A stretch of DNA of 64,000 bases from JAVJSD01 sp040219575 (GTDB lineage Bacteria; Planctomycetota; Planctomycetia; Pirellulales; Pirellulaceae): assembly GCA_040219575.1 (NCBI GenBank), contig JAVJSD010000004.1, positions 1-64,000 on the forward strand, in the 5' to 3' direction. Each line of letters begins with the position of its first letter. Within the stretch, counting starts at the first letter, position 1. The position numbers and the translations under genes are program-made. Shown here in pieces: positions 52,944-62,540 of this stretch. The notes beneath the pieces were generated by a model, which made no database searches, was not told the origin of the DNA, and was given only the letters and a program-made list of their open reading frames with translations.

Positions 52944-53461
52944 TATTGTTCTTCCAGGATGCCGAGGTGGAAATTCTCTAGCACATCGACTTGTTGTTTG
53001 GCGGCCGTGATGGCGTCGACGACGCGTTTGATGTCGCGTTGCTTCAAGTTTCGATCGCCCTTGATCAACACGGTGGTCTTGGGGCGGCCGCCGTCGCCCA
53101 GCAGGCCCTGCACGAGATGCTGGGCGATGGCCTCCTGCTGCTGCAACAGGTCGCCGGAGGCGATTTCCACGCCCTGATCCGACAGCACCCGCACCGAGCC
53201 GGTCTCGCCGCGCTGGACGACCAGCACGACGGCGTCCACGCCGGCGACCGGCGTGCCGTATTTTCCCTTGGGCATCTCCACATTGGCCGTCTCCTCCATC
53301 TTCGACGTGACGATGAAGAAGATCAGCAGCAGGAACACGATGTCGATCATCGGTGTGATGTCCAAGTCCGCGTCCTCGCGGCGCCGATGCCGACGGGCGC
53401 GCAACTGGGAGAACGCCTGGTCCTGCTCCAGATCGTTGCGGGGAGCGGCGTTTTCGGCCAT
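52943..53461 (-). CDS. exbD: ExbD/TolR-type proton-channel subunit
   Basis: The 172-residue protein has a basic cytoplasmic N-terminus (RARRHRRRED), one membrane span with DLDITPMIDIVFLLLIFFIV where Asp40 is the proton-relay residue, and a periplasmic C-terminal ExbD domain ending NFHLGILEEQ. With ExbB it turns proton flow into movement of an outer-membrane partner. The ATG at 53461 follows AAGG. It is placed after exbB and overlaps the J-like ExbD gene by one base, so the two ExbD proteins are co-made; a mixed dimer is possible (inference). Confidence 0.92.
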   Translation of the reverse strand: MAENAAPRNDLEQDQAFSQLRARRHRRREDADLDITPMIDIVFLLLIFFIVTSKMEETANVEMPKGKYGTPVAGVDAVVLVVQRGETGSVRVLSDQGVEIASGDLLQQQEAIAQHLVQGLLGDGGRPKTTVLIKGDRNLKQRDIKRVVDAITAAKQQVDVLENFHLGILEEQ

Positions 53462-53517
53462 CGGTTCGCCTTGTTCGAGAAGCCTCGTCGCGGGTTCGCG
53501 CCGAGTTGACTGACTGA

Positions 53518-54156
53518 CTATTTCTTCGTTGCTTGTCGGAACGCTTCCAGGAAGCGGGACAGTCCGTAGGAGACGAGATCCTCCATCTTGCGGATGCGGA
53601 CGTTGATGCTGGCGGTGCACAGCACCAGCGGAATGGCGATCGCCAGCCCGCAGGCGGTGGTGATCAGCGCGGTCATGATGTCGGTGGCCAGTTTCTCGGC
53701 CTGCGGCCCCTGGCCGCCGCCGATCTTCTGAAAGGCGCCCATCATGCCGATCACGGTCCCCAGCAGCCCCACCATCGGCGCGCTCTTGATGACCGTGTTG
53801 ACCCAACTCAGCCGATGCTCGAGATCCGACAGCACGTCGCGTTCGAAACGGTCGAGCACCAACTGCCGCACCTTGGTGAAGCCGATCTTGCGATTCTCCA
53901 GCGCCAGGAAGATCAACTGCGGCATGGCGCGTTGGTCGCCGTCGCAGATCTCCAGCGCCGTGTTGAAGTCGCCTTTGGACAGCGGGGCCTCCACTTCATC
54001 CAGAAACGCCGACATCGCCTTTTCGTTGCGAAATCGCTTCTGAGCCACGCGCCGCCAGACCGTGACCACGCAGAACGCCCCCCACAACGCGATCAGCCCC
54101 AGCACCACGTACATGATGACGCCGAGGATAAAGAAGAACGTTTCCGTATTGATCAT
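53518..54156 (-). CDS. exbB: ExbB/MotA/TolQ-type proton-channel subunit
   Basis: The 212-residue inner-membrane protein has three spans: about 6-34, about 122-146 (SAPMVGLLGTVIGMMGAF, the family signature) and about 160-185 (TALITTACGLAIAIPLVL). A large cytoplasmic loop lies between the first two. It forms a pentamer around ExbD in this family. It sits 56 bp upstream of exbD and 63 bp downstream of a TonB-like gene on the same strand. Confidence 0.93.
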   Translation of the reverse strand: MINTETFFFILGVIMYVVLGLIALWGAFCVVTVWRRVAQKRFRNEKAMSAFLDEVEAPLSKGDFNTALEICDGDQRAMPQLIFLALENRKIGFTKVRQLVLDRFERDVLSDLEHRLSWVNTVIKSAPMVGLLGTVIGMMGAFQKIGGGQGPQAEKLATDIMTALITTACGLAIAIPLVLCTASINVRIRKMEDLVSYGLSRFLEAFRQATKK

Positions 54157-54219
54157 TCCAGGTTGCTCGTCAGTGTCGGTGGTTGCGTCGGCAGGGTGTG
54201 CTGGCGGATGAAAGCGGGA

Positions 54220-55125
54220 CTAGGCGGAGCGGCGGTACGTCTGCTCGACGACGTAGAACTCCAGACCGGCGCCTTTGGGGCGAACCGCGAAGACCGTCTT
54301 CTGCACCTCGGCCAGGCTGCGGCCCCCCATCCGCGCGCTCTCCAGACGCAGCAATTCCTGCCGCAATTCCGGCGGATAGAACTGGGCCAGGATGCGGTCT
54401 TTCGTCTTCACGCCGGCCCGCTCAAGCAGCAGCCGGTCCCACTCCATCAAGGCGCTCTTTTCGTGAATGAAGTACAGCCGGCCGGCGCGGTTCTCGTCGT
54501 CGCGCGTGCCGCTGCGCGAGTCGGGCTTGGCCTTGCTGAGATTCCGGGCGTAGTCCACTCGCGGCGAACTGCGATCGAGCGCGCCGAGTTCGATGCCGAA
54601 GTAGTCCAACTGCCGGACGTAGTCGTTCAAATTGCTGCTGGTGAACCGGGCTTCGAGTCGCTCCCACTCGGGCACCGCGTCGAGGTCGCCCTCGCCGCCG
54701 GGTCCCACGCCGCGGCTGTCGCCCAGCCCCGCGCCGGAGCCCGACTGCTCCGCATTCCCCTCAAACGCCTGCAGGGCGGCCGCCTGGGAGGAGATCGCGT
54801 CGGTGACCGCCTCGATGGTCTCGGACAACTGTGGCTCCATTTCGGGAATCTCTTCCAATCCGGGCTCCTCCAGGTCGCGGGCGATGCCCTCGGCCGCCGC
54901 GCCGCGTCCCTTCAGATCGAGCGACTCGACCACCGGAATGTGGGGCCGAAAGGAGATTACCTGCGTGAGCCAGACCAGCAGCATCAAACCGACGAACAAG
55001 CCGACGACGATCAGCAGCGCGACCAGCAGCGACGACACGCGGTCGTACGCCGAAACCTTCATCTCTTCGATGTGGGTTCGCGGCCGCTGGGGGTCGCGCG
55101 GAGATGGATGGAGGGCGGTGCTCAC
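54220..55125 (-). CDS. Single-span TonB-like membrane protein
   Basis: The 301-residue protein has a short cytoplasmic N-terminus, one membrane span (about 31-56, SSLLVALLIVVGLFVGLMLLV), and a periplasmic part with an acidic stretch followed by a charged C-terminal domain (RLYFIHEKSALMEWDRLLLERAG). This topology fits the TonB/TolA position in an ExbB/ExbD cluster, though it lacks a TonB-type Pro-Glu/Pro-Lys linker and I do not recognise the C-terminal domain. It lies directly upstream of exbB. The role as force-transmitting partner is inferred from place and topology. Confidence 0.6.
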   Translation of the reverse strand: MSTALHPSPRDPQRPRTHIEEMKVSAYDRVSSLLVALLIVVGLFVGLMLLVWLTQVISFRPHIPVVESLDLKGRGAAAEGIARDLEEPGLEEIPEMEPQLSETIEAVTDAISSQAAALQAFEGNAEQSGSGAGLGDSRGVGPGGEGDLDAVPEWERLEARFTSSNLNDYVRQLDYFGIELGALDRSSPRVDYARNLSKAKPDSRSGTRDDENRAGRLYFIHEKSALMEWDRLLLERAGVKTKDRILAQFYPPELRQELLRLESARMGGRSLAEVQKTVFAVRPKGAGLEFYVVEQTYRRSA

Positions 55126-55433
55126 GGCGAGTCGCGAAACTCTCGATAGGTACGGATTCGCGGTGAGATACCGCGTGGTCGCCTTCGGACCGAAGGCGCC
55201 GACTGGTGCCGGAAGGGAACGACGTCGACAGGTTGCTATTGCGAGCGACGCTTACCGGGCGAAGAAGGAGGTGCCTCAACCGTCTGTCGCTGTGTCGATC
55301 CTACCGACGCGGCGCGCGGTTGTCAAGCAAGGGCCGAAGGCGGAAGTCGGCTGTACGACACGGTTTGTGTCGCCTAGCGCGGGCGGCGCGCGGCCTGAAT
55401 CAAGACAACGGTCGGGAGCGAACCAGGGCCGGC

Positions 55434-56609
55434 CTATGGATTCGCCCCGCGACGTTGTTCCTTTCGCAACCGCCGCCGCTCGGCCTTGGAGAGTTTTCGG
55501 TTGCTCGCCGACTCGGCGATCTCGTCGTCCAGATCGACGCTGACCTTCCCGGCCGCCTGTTCTTTCGACGGCCGCGCGGCGGTTTGCCCGGAGGTCGAGG
55601 AACTCCGTGCCGTTGAACTCTTCCCCGCCGCGGCCTCCCGCTCTTTCGTCGGCGTCTCGTCGTTCTGTTCGACGTGCGACGCGTCGACGCGCAGCTTGCG
55701 GCGTTTGGTGCGTGATGCGAGCGGGCCCTCGTCGGCGTCTTGCTTGGAATTTGACGCTTCGGGGGAATCTTCCGCCTTGCGTTTCCGTTGGGGGCGAACG
55801 CGTCGCTCGGGCAGCTTGCCCTGGGCGTCGAGCAAGACGTAACGCGCGAAGATGAGCACGCACGACAGCGTCGCCAAGCGGCCCAGCAGCAAGGCGGATT
55901 GCGCAACCAACGTGGCCAACGCGCCCGGCGAGAGCACGAAACCCAAGGCGATGGCGATGGCCGTCAGGTGCAGGGCGGTCGCCGTCATCAGCAGCAGCAG
56001 GGCGCCGCGCGAGTGCCGAATTTCGAAGACGCCGCGCAGCACCACGAAGCCGTAAAGAACGCCCGCCAGCATCAACGTCCACAGCAGGCCGTCGTTCTGC
56101 ACCAGCAGGCCGGTGGTCCGCACCAACAATCCAGACGCGATGCGGTGAACGCCGGCGCCCGCGTCGATGCTGGCCAGCACCAGCAAAACGGCCGTCCAGA
56201 GCCAGAATCGATAACGGCCATTGTAGTCGTCCACCTTGTGGCGGCGCAGCAGAAAGATCAACACGCTGGCCGACGCCGCCGCCCCCAACAGGACCGAACC
56301 AAACCAGCCGGCCAGCGAGCCCCGCGCCGAGAAGTCGAGCGCGATCAGGTTTTCGCGCCCTACGTGGCGTGACCAGGCCGCCGCTTGCCCGTCGAGCGCG
56401 AACAGCCCCACCGCCGCCGTCAGTAGCGACAACAGCAACACGCTCATCGCCCACGGCCGTAGCGGTACCAGGTCCGAAATCCGCGGTTGCCGCTCCGGTC
56501 GGGCGGCGTCGGTGTAGCTTCGCGCGGGGGTCTTGTGCGGCGCCCCTTCAGCGCGGGCCGACTTCGACGTCTCCGCCGAGTCGGCACTGGTCGACGAATG
56601 GTCGTCCAT
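55434..56609 (-). CDS. Multi-span membrane protein with basic tail
   Basis: The 391-residue protein has about six or seven hydrophobic spans from residue 50 to about 265 (AMSVLLLSLLTAAVGLFAL, SVLLGAAASASVLIFLL, LMLAGVLYGFVVL, LATLSCVLIFARYVLL among them), then a long charged, low-complexity tail ending LSKAERRRLRKEQRR. I do not recognise the family. It heads the same-strand run containing the ExbB/ExbD genes but with a 308-bp gap after it, so membership is uncertain. The ATG at 56609 was preferred; ATGs upstream (56660) would add 17 residues. Confidence 0.55.
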   Translation of the reverse strand: MDDHSSTSADSAETSKSARAEGAPHKTPARSYTDAARPERQPRISDLVPLRPWAMSVLLLSLLTAAVGLFALDGQAAAWSRHVGRENLIALDFSARGSLAGWFGSVLLGAAASASVLIFLLRRHKVDDYNGRYRFWLWTAVLLVLASIDAGAGVHRIASGLLVRTTGLLVQNDGLLWTLMLAGVLYGFVVLRGVFEIRHSRGALLLLMTATALHLTAIAIALGFVLSPGALATLVAQSALLLGRLATLSCVLIFARYVLLDAQGKLPERRVRPQRKRKAEDSPEASNSKQDADEGPLASRTKRRKLRVDASHVEQNDETPTKEREAAAGKSSTARSSSTSGQTAARPSKEQAAGKVSVDLDDEIAESASNRKLSKAERRRLRKEQRRGANP

Positions 56610-56864
56610 CAGCACGCGGCGTCGCCTCTCGTCGCGTTGGCCGCTACGTCGAAACTGCATCTTGCCTGGAACCGATCGAGGGCCGGGCGCAGAACGTCGC
56701 CAGCCGTGAATCAAGGATGTCCGCCGTATAACCGGTATTATCCTACGAATTCGGCATGGGAGGCGGCCGGAATTGAGTTCGAACGTGCACGCCTCACTTC
56801 CTCGCGAAGCTTGCCTACTCGCCCCAGCCCGCCTGCTGAAAGGTTGGGGGCTTGGGGCGCTGCA

Positions 56865-58247
56865 TTATTGGCCAGGGCGTTTCGCCATGGCGTGCACTGC
56901 CTCGACGATGCGGTCTTCGCACTCCGGCGCCCAGACCGTCGGCAAGCCGTAATACACCATCGCGCCGCCTCCCTCGTACCCTCCTTCCGACAACACGCGT
57001 CGCGACGGGATGTACGCCATCACGTCGTTCGCGTACCCCGCCACCCAGGTCCGCTTTCCGGCGAGTTCCTTCTTCAGCCGCAAGGCGTAATCGACCACCA
57101 CCTCGCCGCCCAGATGCACGAACTGCACCTCGCCCAACCGCCACACGCTCACCGGGTAGGGATAGGTCGATGCGAGCTCGCCGTCCCGATCGAGTTGCGA
57201 TAGCAGCAGTCGGGCTCGAGCGGCGGTGTACTTGTTGCTCGACTTGGCGTCGTCGAGGACCTGCTGCCGCGAGGGGAGCGTCCCCAGGGGCAGGGGAATC
57301 TCCTGGTATTGCGTGTCGAGTTCTGGCTCGACCGCCGGCAGGTCGGCGTTGAGAACCTTGTCGACCGCATCGGCCAGCCGCCGTCCATACTCCTTGGCCA
57401 GCGCCACTTCGCGCCGTGGCAGCGGGTTCTGATCGGCGCCGCATCCGGCCCAGAACAGCGCGACAGACTCCGGGTGACGTTCTTCCAATTCCATCTGCGC
57501 GAAGCCGGCGTAGTCGCCCGACCACTCGTAGATTCCGAGCACCGTGCAGTGGCAGGCGTAGCCGAAGAGGACCGCAGTCAGTTGTCCCTCGGCGTTGCGA
57601 ACCGCCAGGACCGGCACATCGTGATCTTGCGGTCCGGCCAGTTTTCCCTCGGCTCGCAGTTTCGGAACCTCGGCGGCGGGATTGTTGCGGCGGTTGACGG
57701 CGAACGTCGCGGTCCCGCTTCCCCAAGCGAGCGTGGAGGGTTCAAGTCGCGCGAGCGCTTCGCCGACGACCGCGACGACCTTGTCGTGCAACGTTTCCGC
57801 ATAGGCATCGACGAGCGACTGTTGCCGTTCGTCCAACAGCAGATAGTGCAGCGACGCGAGATTGCGGCCGACCACGGGGCCGCTGTGCGTATGCGACGTG
57901 CAAATGGCGATCTGATCGCGCTGTAGCTTGTAGCGGCGATTGAGTGATTCGCAAATGCGCTGCGACAGGCGTCGATCGATGCCCACCAGATCGAGCGTGA
58001 TGACGACTCCCTGGCGGCCCCGCGCGTCGCGGAGCACCAGCGCCTTGGCCCACAGGTCGGTCAGCTTTCCTTCGGCGATGTGGTCGCGACCGCCGTAGCC
58101 CGCCATCCACATCAGATTCGGCGGCGTGATGACCGTCGCGGCGGCGCCCGCCTGCCAGGTGTCGTCCGCCTGCAGGCGGCTGGCGTGGGAGTAGACGCTG
58201 CAACAGGTCGCGACAAAGCATGCCGCCAGAAGTGTTCGCCGGATCAT
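56865..58247 (-). CDS. Secreted neutral/alkaline ceramidase-like hydrolase
   Basis: The 460-residue protein has a signal peptide (LLAACFVATCCSVYS) and features of the neutral/alkaline non-lysosomal ceramidase family: GAAATVITPPNLMWMAGYGGR, CTSHTHSGP with His119 and His121 as zinc ligands, FGYACHCTVLG, and FWAGCGADQNPLPR. Such enzymes split amide bonds of ceramide or related lipids, but planctomycete relatives are many and their substrates are not known. The start at 58247 has AAGGACC 4 bases upstream. A TPR-protein gene lies 74 bp upstream on the same strand, so both may share a transcript. Confidence 0.85.
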   Translation of the reverse strand: MIRRTLLAACFVATCCSVYSHASRLQADDTWQAGAAATVITPPNLMWMAGYGGRDHIAEGKLTDLWAKALVLRDARGRQGVVITLDLVGIDRRLSQRICESLNRRYKLQRDQIAICTSHTHSGPVVGRNLASLHYLLLDERQQSLVDAYAETLHDKVVAVVGEALARLEPSTLAWGSGTATFAVNRRNNPAAEVPKLRAEGKLAGPQDHDVPVLAVRNAEGQLTAVLFGYACHCTVLGIYEWSGDYAGFAQMELEERHPESVALFWAGCGADQNPLPRREVALAKEYGRRLADAVDKVLNADLPAVEPELDTQYQEIPLPLGTLPSRQQVLDDAKSSNKYTAARARLLLSQLDRDGELASTYPYPVSVWRLGEVQFVHLGGEVVVDYALRLKKELAGKRTWVAGYANDVMAYIPSRRVLSEGGYEGGGAMVYYGLPTVWAPECEDRIVEAVHAMAKRPGQ

Positions 58248-58321
58248 TCGTAGGTCCTTGCAGGTGGGGTGAGGGGGCAGGAGCGTCGGCGGCGTTCCCG
58301 GAAAGTCGATCCGGTGTCCGC

Positions 58322-59737
58322 CTACTTCGAACCGCGCAGTTTGTCGGCCAGCGACTTCGCCGCGTCTTGCGCGGGAAAACAGGCGCCGCTCGACAACGCC
58401 GATTCCAACAGCGGCAGCGCCATGTCGCCACGTCCCGCGCCGTCGAGGATCGCCGCCGCGTAGAAGGCGCTTTCTTCGCCGAGCGGTCCCGATTGTAGGG
58501 CCGACTGGACGGTGGCTTCCGCGTCGGGTTGTCGGCCGTTCTTGGCCAGAGCCCAGGCCAACGCGACCACCGCGTCGCCGGCGGCCGTCTGCCTTCGATC
58601 GCCTTCCGACGCAACCGCCAGGCGGGCGAACTCCAGCGACTTGGCCGAGGCCTCGGGCTGATTCTGCTCGAGCAATGCGTACACCAGTTGCTGGAGGATC
58701 GCCGCCTCGCCTGGCGCCCGTAGATGCGCCGCCTCCAAGAGCTGCGTCGCTCGGGGGGCGTCGCCGCGATGTCGGGCGACGATCGCCGCCAGCAGCATGG
58801 CCTCGGCCGAGTCCGCGGCGATCTTCAGCGCCGCTTCGGCGTTGTCCTGGGCCATGTCGATCTCGCAGGAGTCGAGCGCCCACTGGGCGATCGCCAGCCG
58901 CGTGTCGAGCCCATCCGGTTCGGCTTGGGCCGCGGCCTGCATCGCCCGCTTGGCGCTCTCGTGGTACTTTGCAACGCCGCGCCGCGCGAGCACCTCGTAC
59001 AACTGCCCCATGTTCACTTCGGGGTTCTCGACCGACGGATCAAGCTGCCGCGCCTGTTGAAACGTCGCGTAGGCATTCTGGAAATCGCCCTGTTCGAATT
59101 GGGCGCGGCCCTTGCGAAGATTGGCCTCCGCCGATTTGGGTTCGAGCTTGAGCCATGCCTCGAGCGCCCGCAAAACCTCCGGCCAACCCTGCCGGGCGGC
59201 GGCCGCGGCCGAGATGCCCGAGTACGCGCCGACTTGCATGCGAAGTCGTCGCCGCTGGTTCTTGTCGTAGGCCGAACACAGCGTTTCTGCCTGCTTGTAC
59301 AGCAGTTGGGCTTCCGTCATCCGCCCCTCGCGCAGCGCGATGTCGCCCAGCATCAGGTACGCCTCCGGGTCTTCGGGCCGCGTCGAAGTCGCCGCCTCGA
59401 GCGCGCCGCGGGCCGACTGCGGTCGGCCGGAGAAGAACAACAACTGGGCCATCATCGCCTCCGCCGGCGGAAGCTCGGGCAACTTGCCGGCGGCTTCCTC
59501 GAGCATGGTTCGGGTTCCCGCGAGGTCTCCAGAGTTGAGCTGTTCGATGGCCGCGGCGACGTCGGCGTAGCGAGCGTCGTTGGGATCATCGACGATCGGC
59601 CCCAGAATTTGGGCGACGGTGATCTCCTGACCTTGCAGGCGCCCAGACAGGCCCCCGGCGTCGCCGATGAACATGGCCGACGCCAGCGCCGCGCACGCAG
59701 CAAAGAAAAGGCGACATCGGGTTCCACGAGTTGACAT
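58322..59737 (-). CDS. Exported TPR protein
   Basis: The 471-residue protein has an N-terminal leader (LFFAACAALASAMFIGDAG) and is then almost entirely helical TPR-like repeats: AEAMMAQLLFFSGRPQSARGAL, PEAYLMLGDIALREGRMTEAQLLYKQAE, SAEANLRKGRAQFEQGDFQNAYATFQQARQLDPS, and so on to residue 450. TPR repeats make protein-binding scaffolds. No other domain is present. The upstream start codons at 59746 and 59752 are equally possible. It lies upstream of the ceramidase-like gene. Confidence 0.75.
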   Translation of the reverse strand: MSTRGTRCRLFFAACAALASAMFIGDAGGLSGRLQGQEITVAQILGPIVDDPNDARYADVAAAIEQLNSGDLAGTRTMLEEAAGKLPELPPAEAMMAQLLFFSGRPQSARGALEAATSTRPEDPEAYLMLGDIALREGRMTEAQLLYKQAETLCSAYDKNQRRRLRMQVGAYSGISAAAAARQGWPEVLRALEAWLKLEPKSAEANLRKGRAQFEQGDFQNAYATFQQARQLDPSVENPEVNMGQLYEVLARRGVAKYHESAKRAMQAAAQAEPDGLDTRLAIAQWALDSCEIDMAQDNAEAALKIAADSAEAMLLAAIVARHRGDAPRATQLLEAAHLRAPGEAAILQQLVYALLEQNQPEASAKSLEFARLAVASEGDRRQTAAGDAVVALAWALAKNGRQPDAEATVQSALQSGPLGEESAFYAAAILDGAGRGDMALPLLESALSSGACFPAQDAAKSLADKLRGSK

Positions 59738-59954
59738 CGAGTGCATCAGCAATTCAAAGCTCCGCGTCTACAAGAAAGGTCAGAAACCGCCTGCCTTACC
59801 CAGCTTCATGATACCCGGTGGCTTCGTCCGTCGCACGAGCCTGGCGAGGGCGGGGGAATTCATCGCGCCGCCGCAAAATGTCAAAGTTTGCCGGTTATGA
59901 CGGTCGATCCTGAATTCGAGGTGTACGGAGTCTTCCCCGAAACCGGAGTCGACG

Positions 59955-60467
59955 ATGCGTTACTGGTTGCTGCGACCCCTGAGGTACTTTTACGAGGCGC
60001 TGCGTGAGTCGACGACGCCGCATGGCCTGGCCCTCGGCGCCGCGCTGGGAATGCTGGTTGGCCTGGCGCCCAAAGACAACCTGACGGCGATGTTGCTCGC
60101 CATGCTGGTGCTGGCGATCCGCAACAACCTGGCTGCCGCCGCCTTGTCGGCGTTGCTCTTCTCTTGGCTGGCGCCGGTCACCGACCCGTTGGCTCACACC
60201 GTCGGCGATTTCCTGCTCAGGCTCCGCGTATTGCAGCCGGTGTACGCGTTCTTGTACGACCTGCCGCTGGCGCCCTGGACCGCGCTGAATAACACCGTCG
60301 TCGCCGGCAGTCTGCTGATCGGCCTGGCGTCGTTCTATCCGTGCTATCGCGTCGCGCGCTACCTGACGCAGCAGTATGGTCCGGCGCTGCTGGCCCGGCT
60401 GGAAAAATACCGCCTGTGGCGCGTTCTGATCGGCGCCGACTTTGTCGCGGGGATCAAGGCTCCATGA
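59955..60467 (+). CDS. TIGR03546-family membrane protein (DUF2062-like)
   Basis: The 170-residue protein has hydrophobic spans at about 25-55 (LALGAALGMLVGLAPKDNLTAMLLAMLVLAI), 58-73 and 104-125, the pattern of TIGR03546, a small family related to DUF2062 that is usually paired with TIGR03545. The start MRYWLLRPLRYFYEAL and the GLAPKDN segment are typical. It ends by overlapping the next gene by four bases (ATGA). Function unknown, though the strict pairing suggests a shared membrane job. Confidence 0.82.
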   Translation: MRYWLLRPLRYFYEALRESTTPHGLALGAALGMLVGLAPKDNLTAMLLAMLVLAIRNNLAAAALSALLFSWLAPVTDPLAHTVGDFLLRLRVLQPVYAFLYDLPLAPWTALNNTVVAGSLLIGLASFYPCYRVARYLTQQYGPALLARLEKYRLWRVLIGADFVAGIKAP

Positions 60468-62239
60468 TCAATTGGAAATACGTACTTCCGCGACTGCTGA
60501 TCCTGGCCGTGGTGGGTTTGTTTCTGTGGAAGGGACTCAACCCCACGCTGCACTGGTGGATCGTCGCCACGGGACAACGCGTCACGGGCGCCCGAGTCGA
60601 CCTCGAGGGGGTCGAGGCCTCGTTGCTGTCCACCAGCCTGCGCCTGCGCAACGTGCAGATCGCCAACCCGGGCGCCGACGACACGAATCTCGTCCAGGCC
60701 GACGAACTGGTGCTCGACCTGGACACCGCCGCCCTGCTGGGACGCCGCGTCGTGGTCCGCGAGGGACGCATCAGCGGAATCGAAGTCGGCGTCGGGCGGG
60801 CGAACTCGGGACGGCTCGGTCCTGGTGACGGCGGCGGCCTGGGGCTGCCGGCCATCGATTGGAACGCCGCCGGCGATCAGGCCGGACAAATCGGGGCGCG
60901 CTGGCTCAGTTACGCCGCCGACACGCTCGGGCGACAGGCGGCCGAGGAGTCGGAGACGGTCCGCCTGTCGCGCGAACTGATGCGCCGCTGGCCCGCCGAA
61001 TACAACCGCCTGGAAGCGCGGGCCGACGCCCTGCGGCGGCGCGTCGATGAGCTCCAACAACTCGTCAAAACGGCGCAGGCCAACCCCCTGCGCAATCTGG
61101 AATCGATTCGCCGCGCCGCCGACGAGGTGAACGCCATCGAGCAGGAAATGCGTTCGCTGCGCGACCACGTGCGCGGCTTGCAGCAACAAGCCGGTTCCGA
61201 TCGCGACGCACTGCTGGCGGCCCAGCAGCGCGACCTGTCAAGGATTCGCACCACGCTCCAACTCGAAAACCTCAACGGCGAGGCGCTCTCGCAGTATCTG
61301 CTCGGGCCGGAGAACGGCGAGCGGCTGGCGGAGGTCATCTCCTGGGTCCGGTGGGCGCGGCAATACATGCCTCGCGACGACGAAGCGCTCGAACCGGTGC
61401 GTCTGCGGGGCGAGAACGTCGAATTTCTCGGCATCCGCAAGACGCCTGCGTTTCTGATCGAGTCGCTGGTCCTCGACGGACGCGGCCGGTTGGGTGGGGA
61501 GCTTCTGCAGTTCAAGGGTACAGCTTCCGGACTGACCAACGACCCGGTCGACTACGGCAAACCCGCCGTGGTGCGGTTGCAGACCACCGGCGCCGCCCAA
61601 GTTCTGCTGGAAGCCGTGCTCGACCGCACCGGCGAGGTGGCGCACGACCGCATCAGCCTCACTTGCCCGGAGATCAACCAGCCGGGCCGCGTGCTCGGCA
61701 ATCCCGACGAATTGGCGCTCACGTTGGAATCGGGAAAACTCTACGTGGCGGCGATCGTCGAGACCAAGGGAGAGTTCCTCGCCGGACGCATCCTCGTCCG
61801 CCAGGCCGATGTGACGCTCAAGCCCAGCCTCAGTCCGCAATTCGGCGGGCCGCAACTAGCCGGACGCCTGCAATCGGCGCTCGACGAGGTAGACCGCGTG
61901 GAAGTCAGCCTGGAACTCGCCGGGACGTTGCAACGACCGCAGTGGACGCTGCACAGTGATCTGGGGCCTCGCTTGGCGACCGCCGTTCGCGGCGTCTTCC
62001 AGCGAGAACTCGACGCTCGGCTCGAGCAACTCGCCGCCGAAATCCGCCAGCGCACGACCAACGAGGTGAATCAATTCGAGCAACTGCTGCTGGCCCGACA
62101 ACGAGCGGCCCTCGAGAAGCTGCAAATCGGCGACAACGAAGTGGCGCAGCTCAGCCGGCTCGTTTCCACGCAAGTCGGCCTTCCCGACAACTTTCGCCAG
62201 GGCGACCTCAAACTCGACGGCCTCTTCCGCCGCCGTTGA
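60464..62239 (+). CDS. TIGR03545-family protein
   Basis: The 591-residue protein has one N-terminal membrane span (about 8-25), the start MINWKYVLPRLLIL of TIGR03545, then a beta-rich AsmA-like segment (LEGVEASLLSTSLRLRNVQIANPG), a helical coiled coil (about 145-250) and a further beta-rich part with RVEVSLELAGTLQRPQW. AsmA-like regions occur in proteins that handle lipids between membranes; that is known for the fold, not for this family. The ATG at 60464 overlaps the stop of the TIGR03546 gene, so the two are translationally coupled. Confidence 0.82.
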   Translation: MINWKYVLPRLLILAVVGLFLWKGLNPTLHWWIVATGQRVTGARVDLEGVEASLLSTSLRLRNVQIANPGADDTNLVQADELVLDLDTAALLGRRVVVREGRISGIEVGVGRANSGRLGPGDGGGLGLPAIDWNAAGDQAGQIGARWLSYAADTLGRQAAEESETVRLSRELMRRWPAEYNRLEARADALRRRVDELQQLVKTAQANPLRNLESIRRAADEVNAIEQEMRSLRDHVRGLQQQAGSDRDALLAAQQRDLSRIRTTLQLENLNGEALSQYLLGPENGERLAEVISWVRWARQYMPRDDEALEPVRLRGENVEFLGIRKTPAFLIESLVLDGRGRLGGELLQFKGTASGLTNDPVDYGKPAVVRLQTTGAAQVLLEAVLDRTGEVAHDRISLTCPEINQPGRVLGNPDELALTLESGKLYVAAIVETKGEFLAGRILVRQADVTLKPSLSPQFGGPQLAGRLQSALDEVDRVEVSLELAGTLQRPQWTLHSDLGPRLATAVRGVFQRELDARLEQLAAEIRQRTTNEVNQFEQLLLARQRAALEKLQIGDNEVAQLSRLVSTQVGLPDNFRQGDLKLDGLFRRR

Positions 62240-62480
62240 GTCCGCTGCATCCTGCAACCTCTTGCTTTGGGACATCCTGGTTTGAGGGCATCCGAACTCG
62301 TGAGAGCTCGTGACAGCTCGGGAATTCGGACCAACAACGGCGGTTCGAAACGTCGCACGACTTCGACGCCCCGAAATCTCAGCGACACGCAGCACGATTC
62401 GTCGCGCGACGGCAGGAAATAATCGGCGTGGGACGACTCGAATCGGTAATTGTGGCCGCACTTTCGCGGTTGCTCCGACA

Positions 62481-62540
62481 TCCTCCAACGATTCGTCCTC
62501 CAACGATTCGTCCTCCAACGACTCGTCCTCCAACGATTCG
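62481..62540 (+). repeat. 15-bp tandem repeat before a lipoprotein gene
   Basis: Four units of TCCTCCAACGATTCG (third unit with one change) lie directly before the ATG at 62547, in frame with it. They contain no ribosome site on this strand. Copy-number change could alter spacing to upstream signals. Confidence 0.8.

Noticed and set aside
56815..57726. Alternative minus-strand frame inside the ceramidase-like gene
   Set aside because: Overlaps a gene with clear family motifs in another frame and has an Arg/Gly-rich shadow composition.
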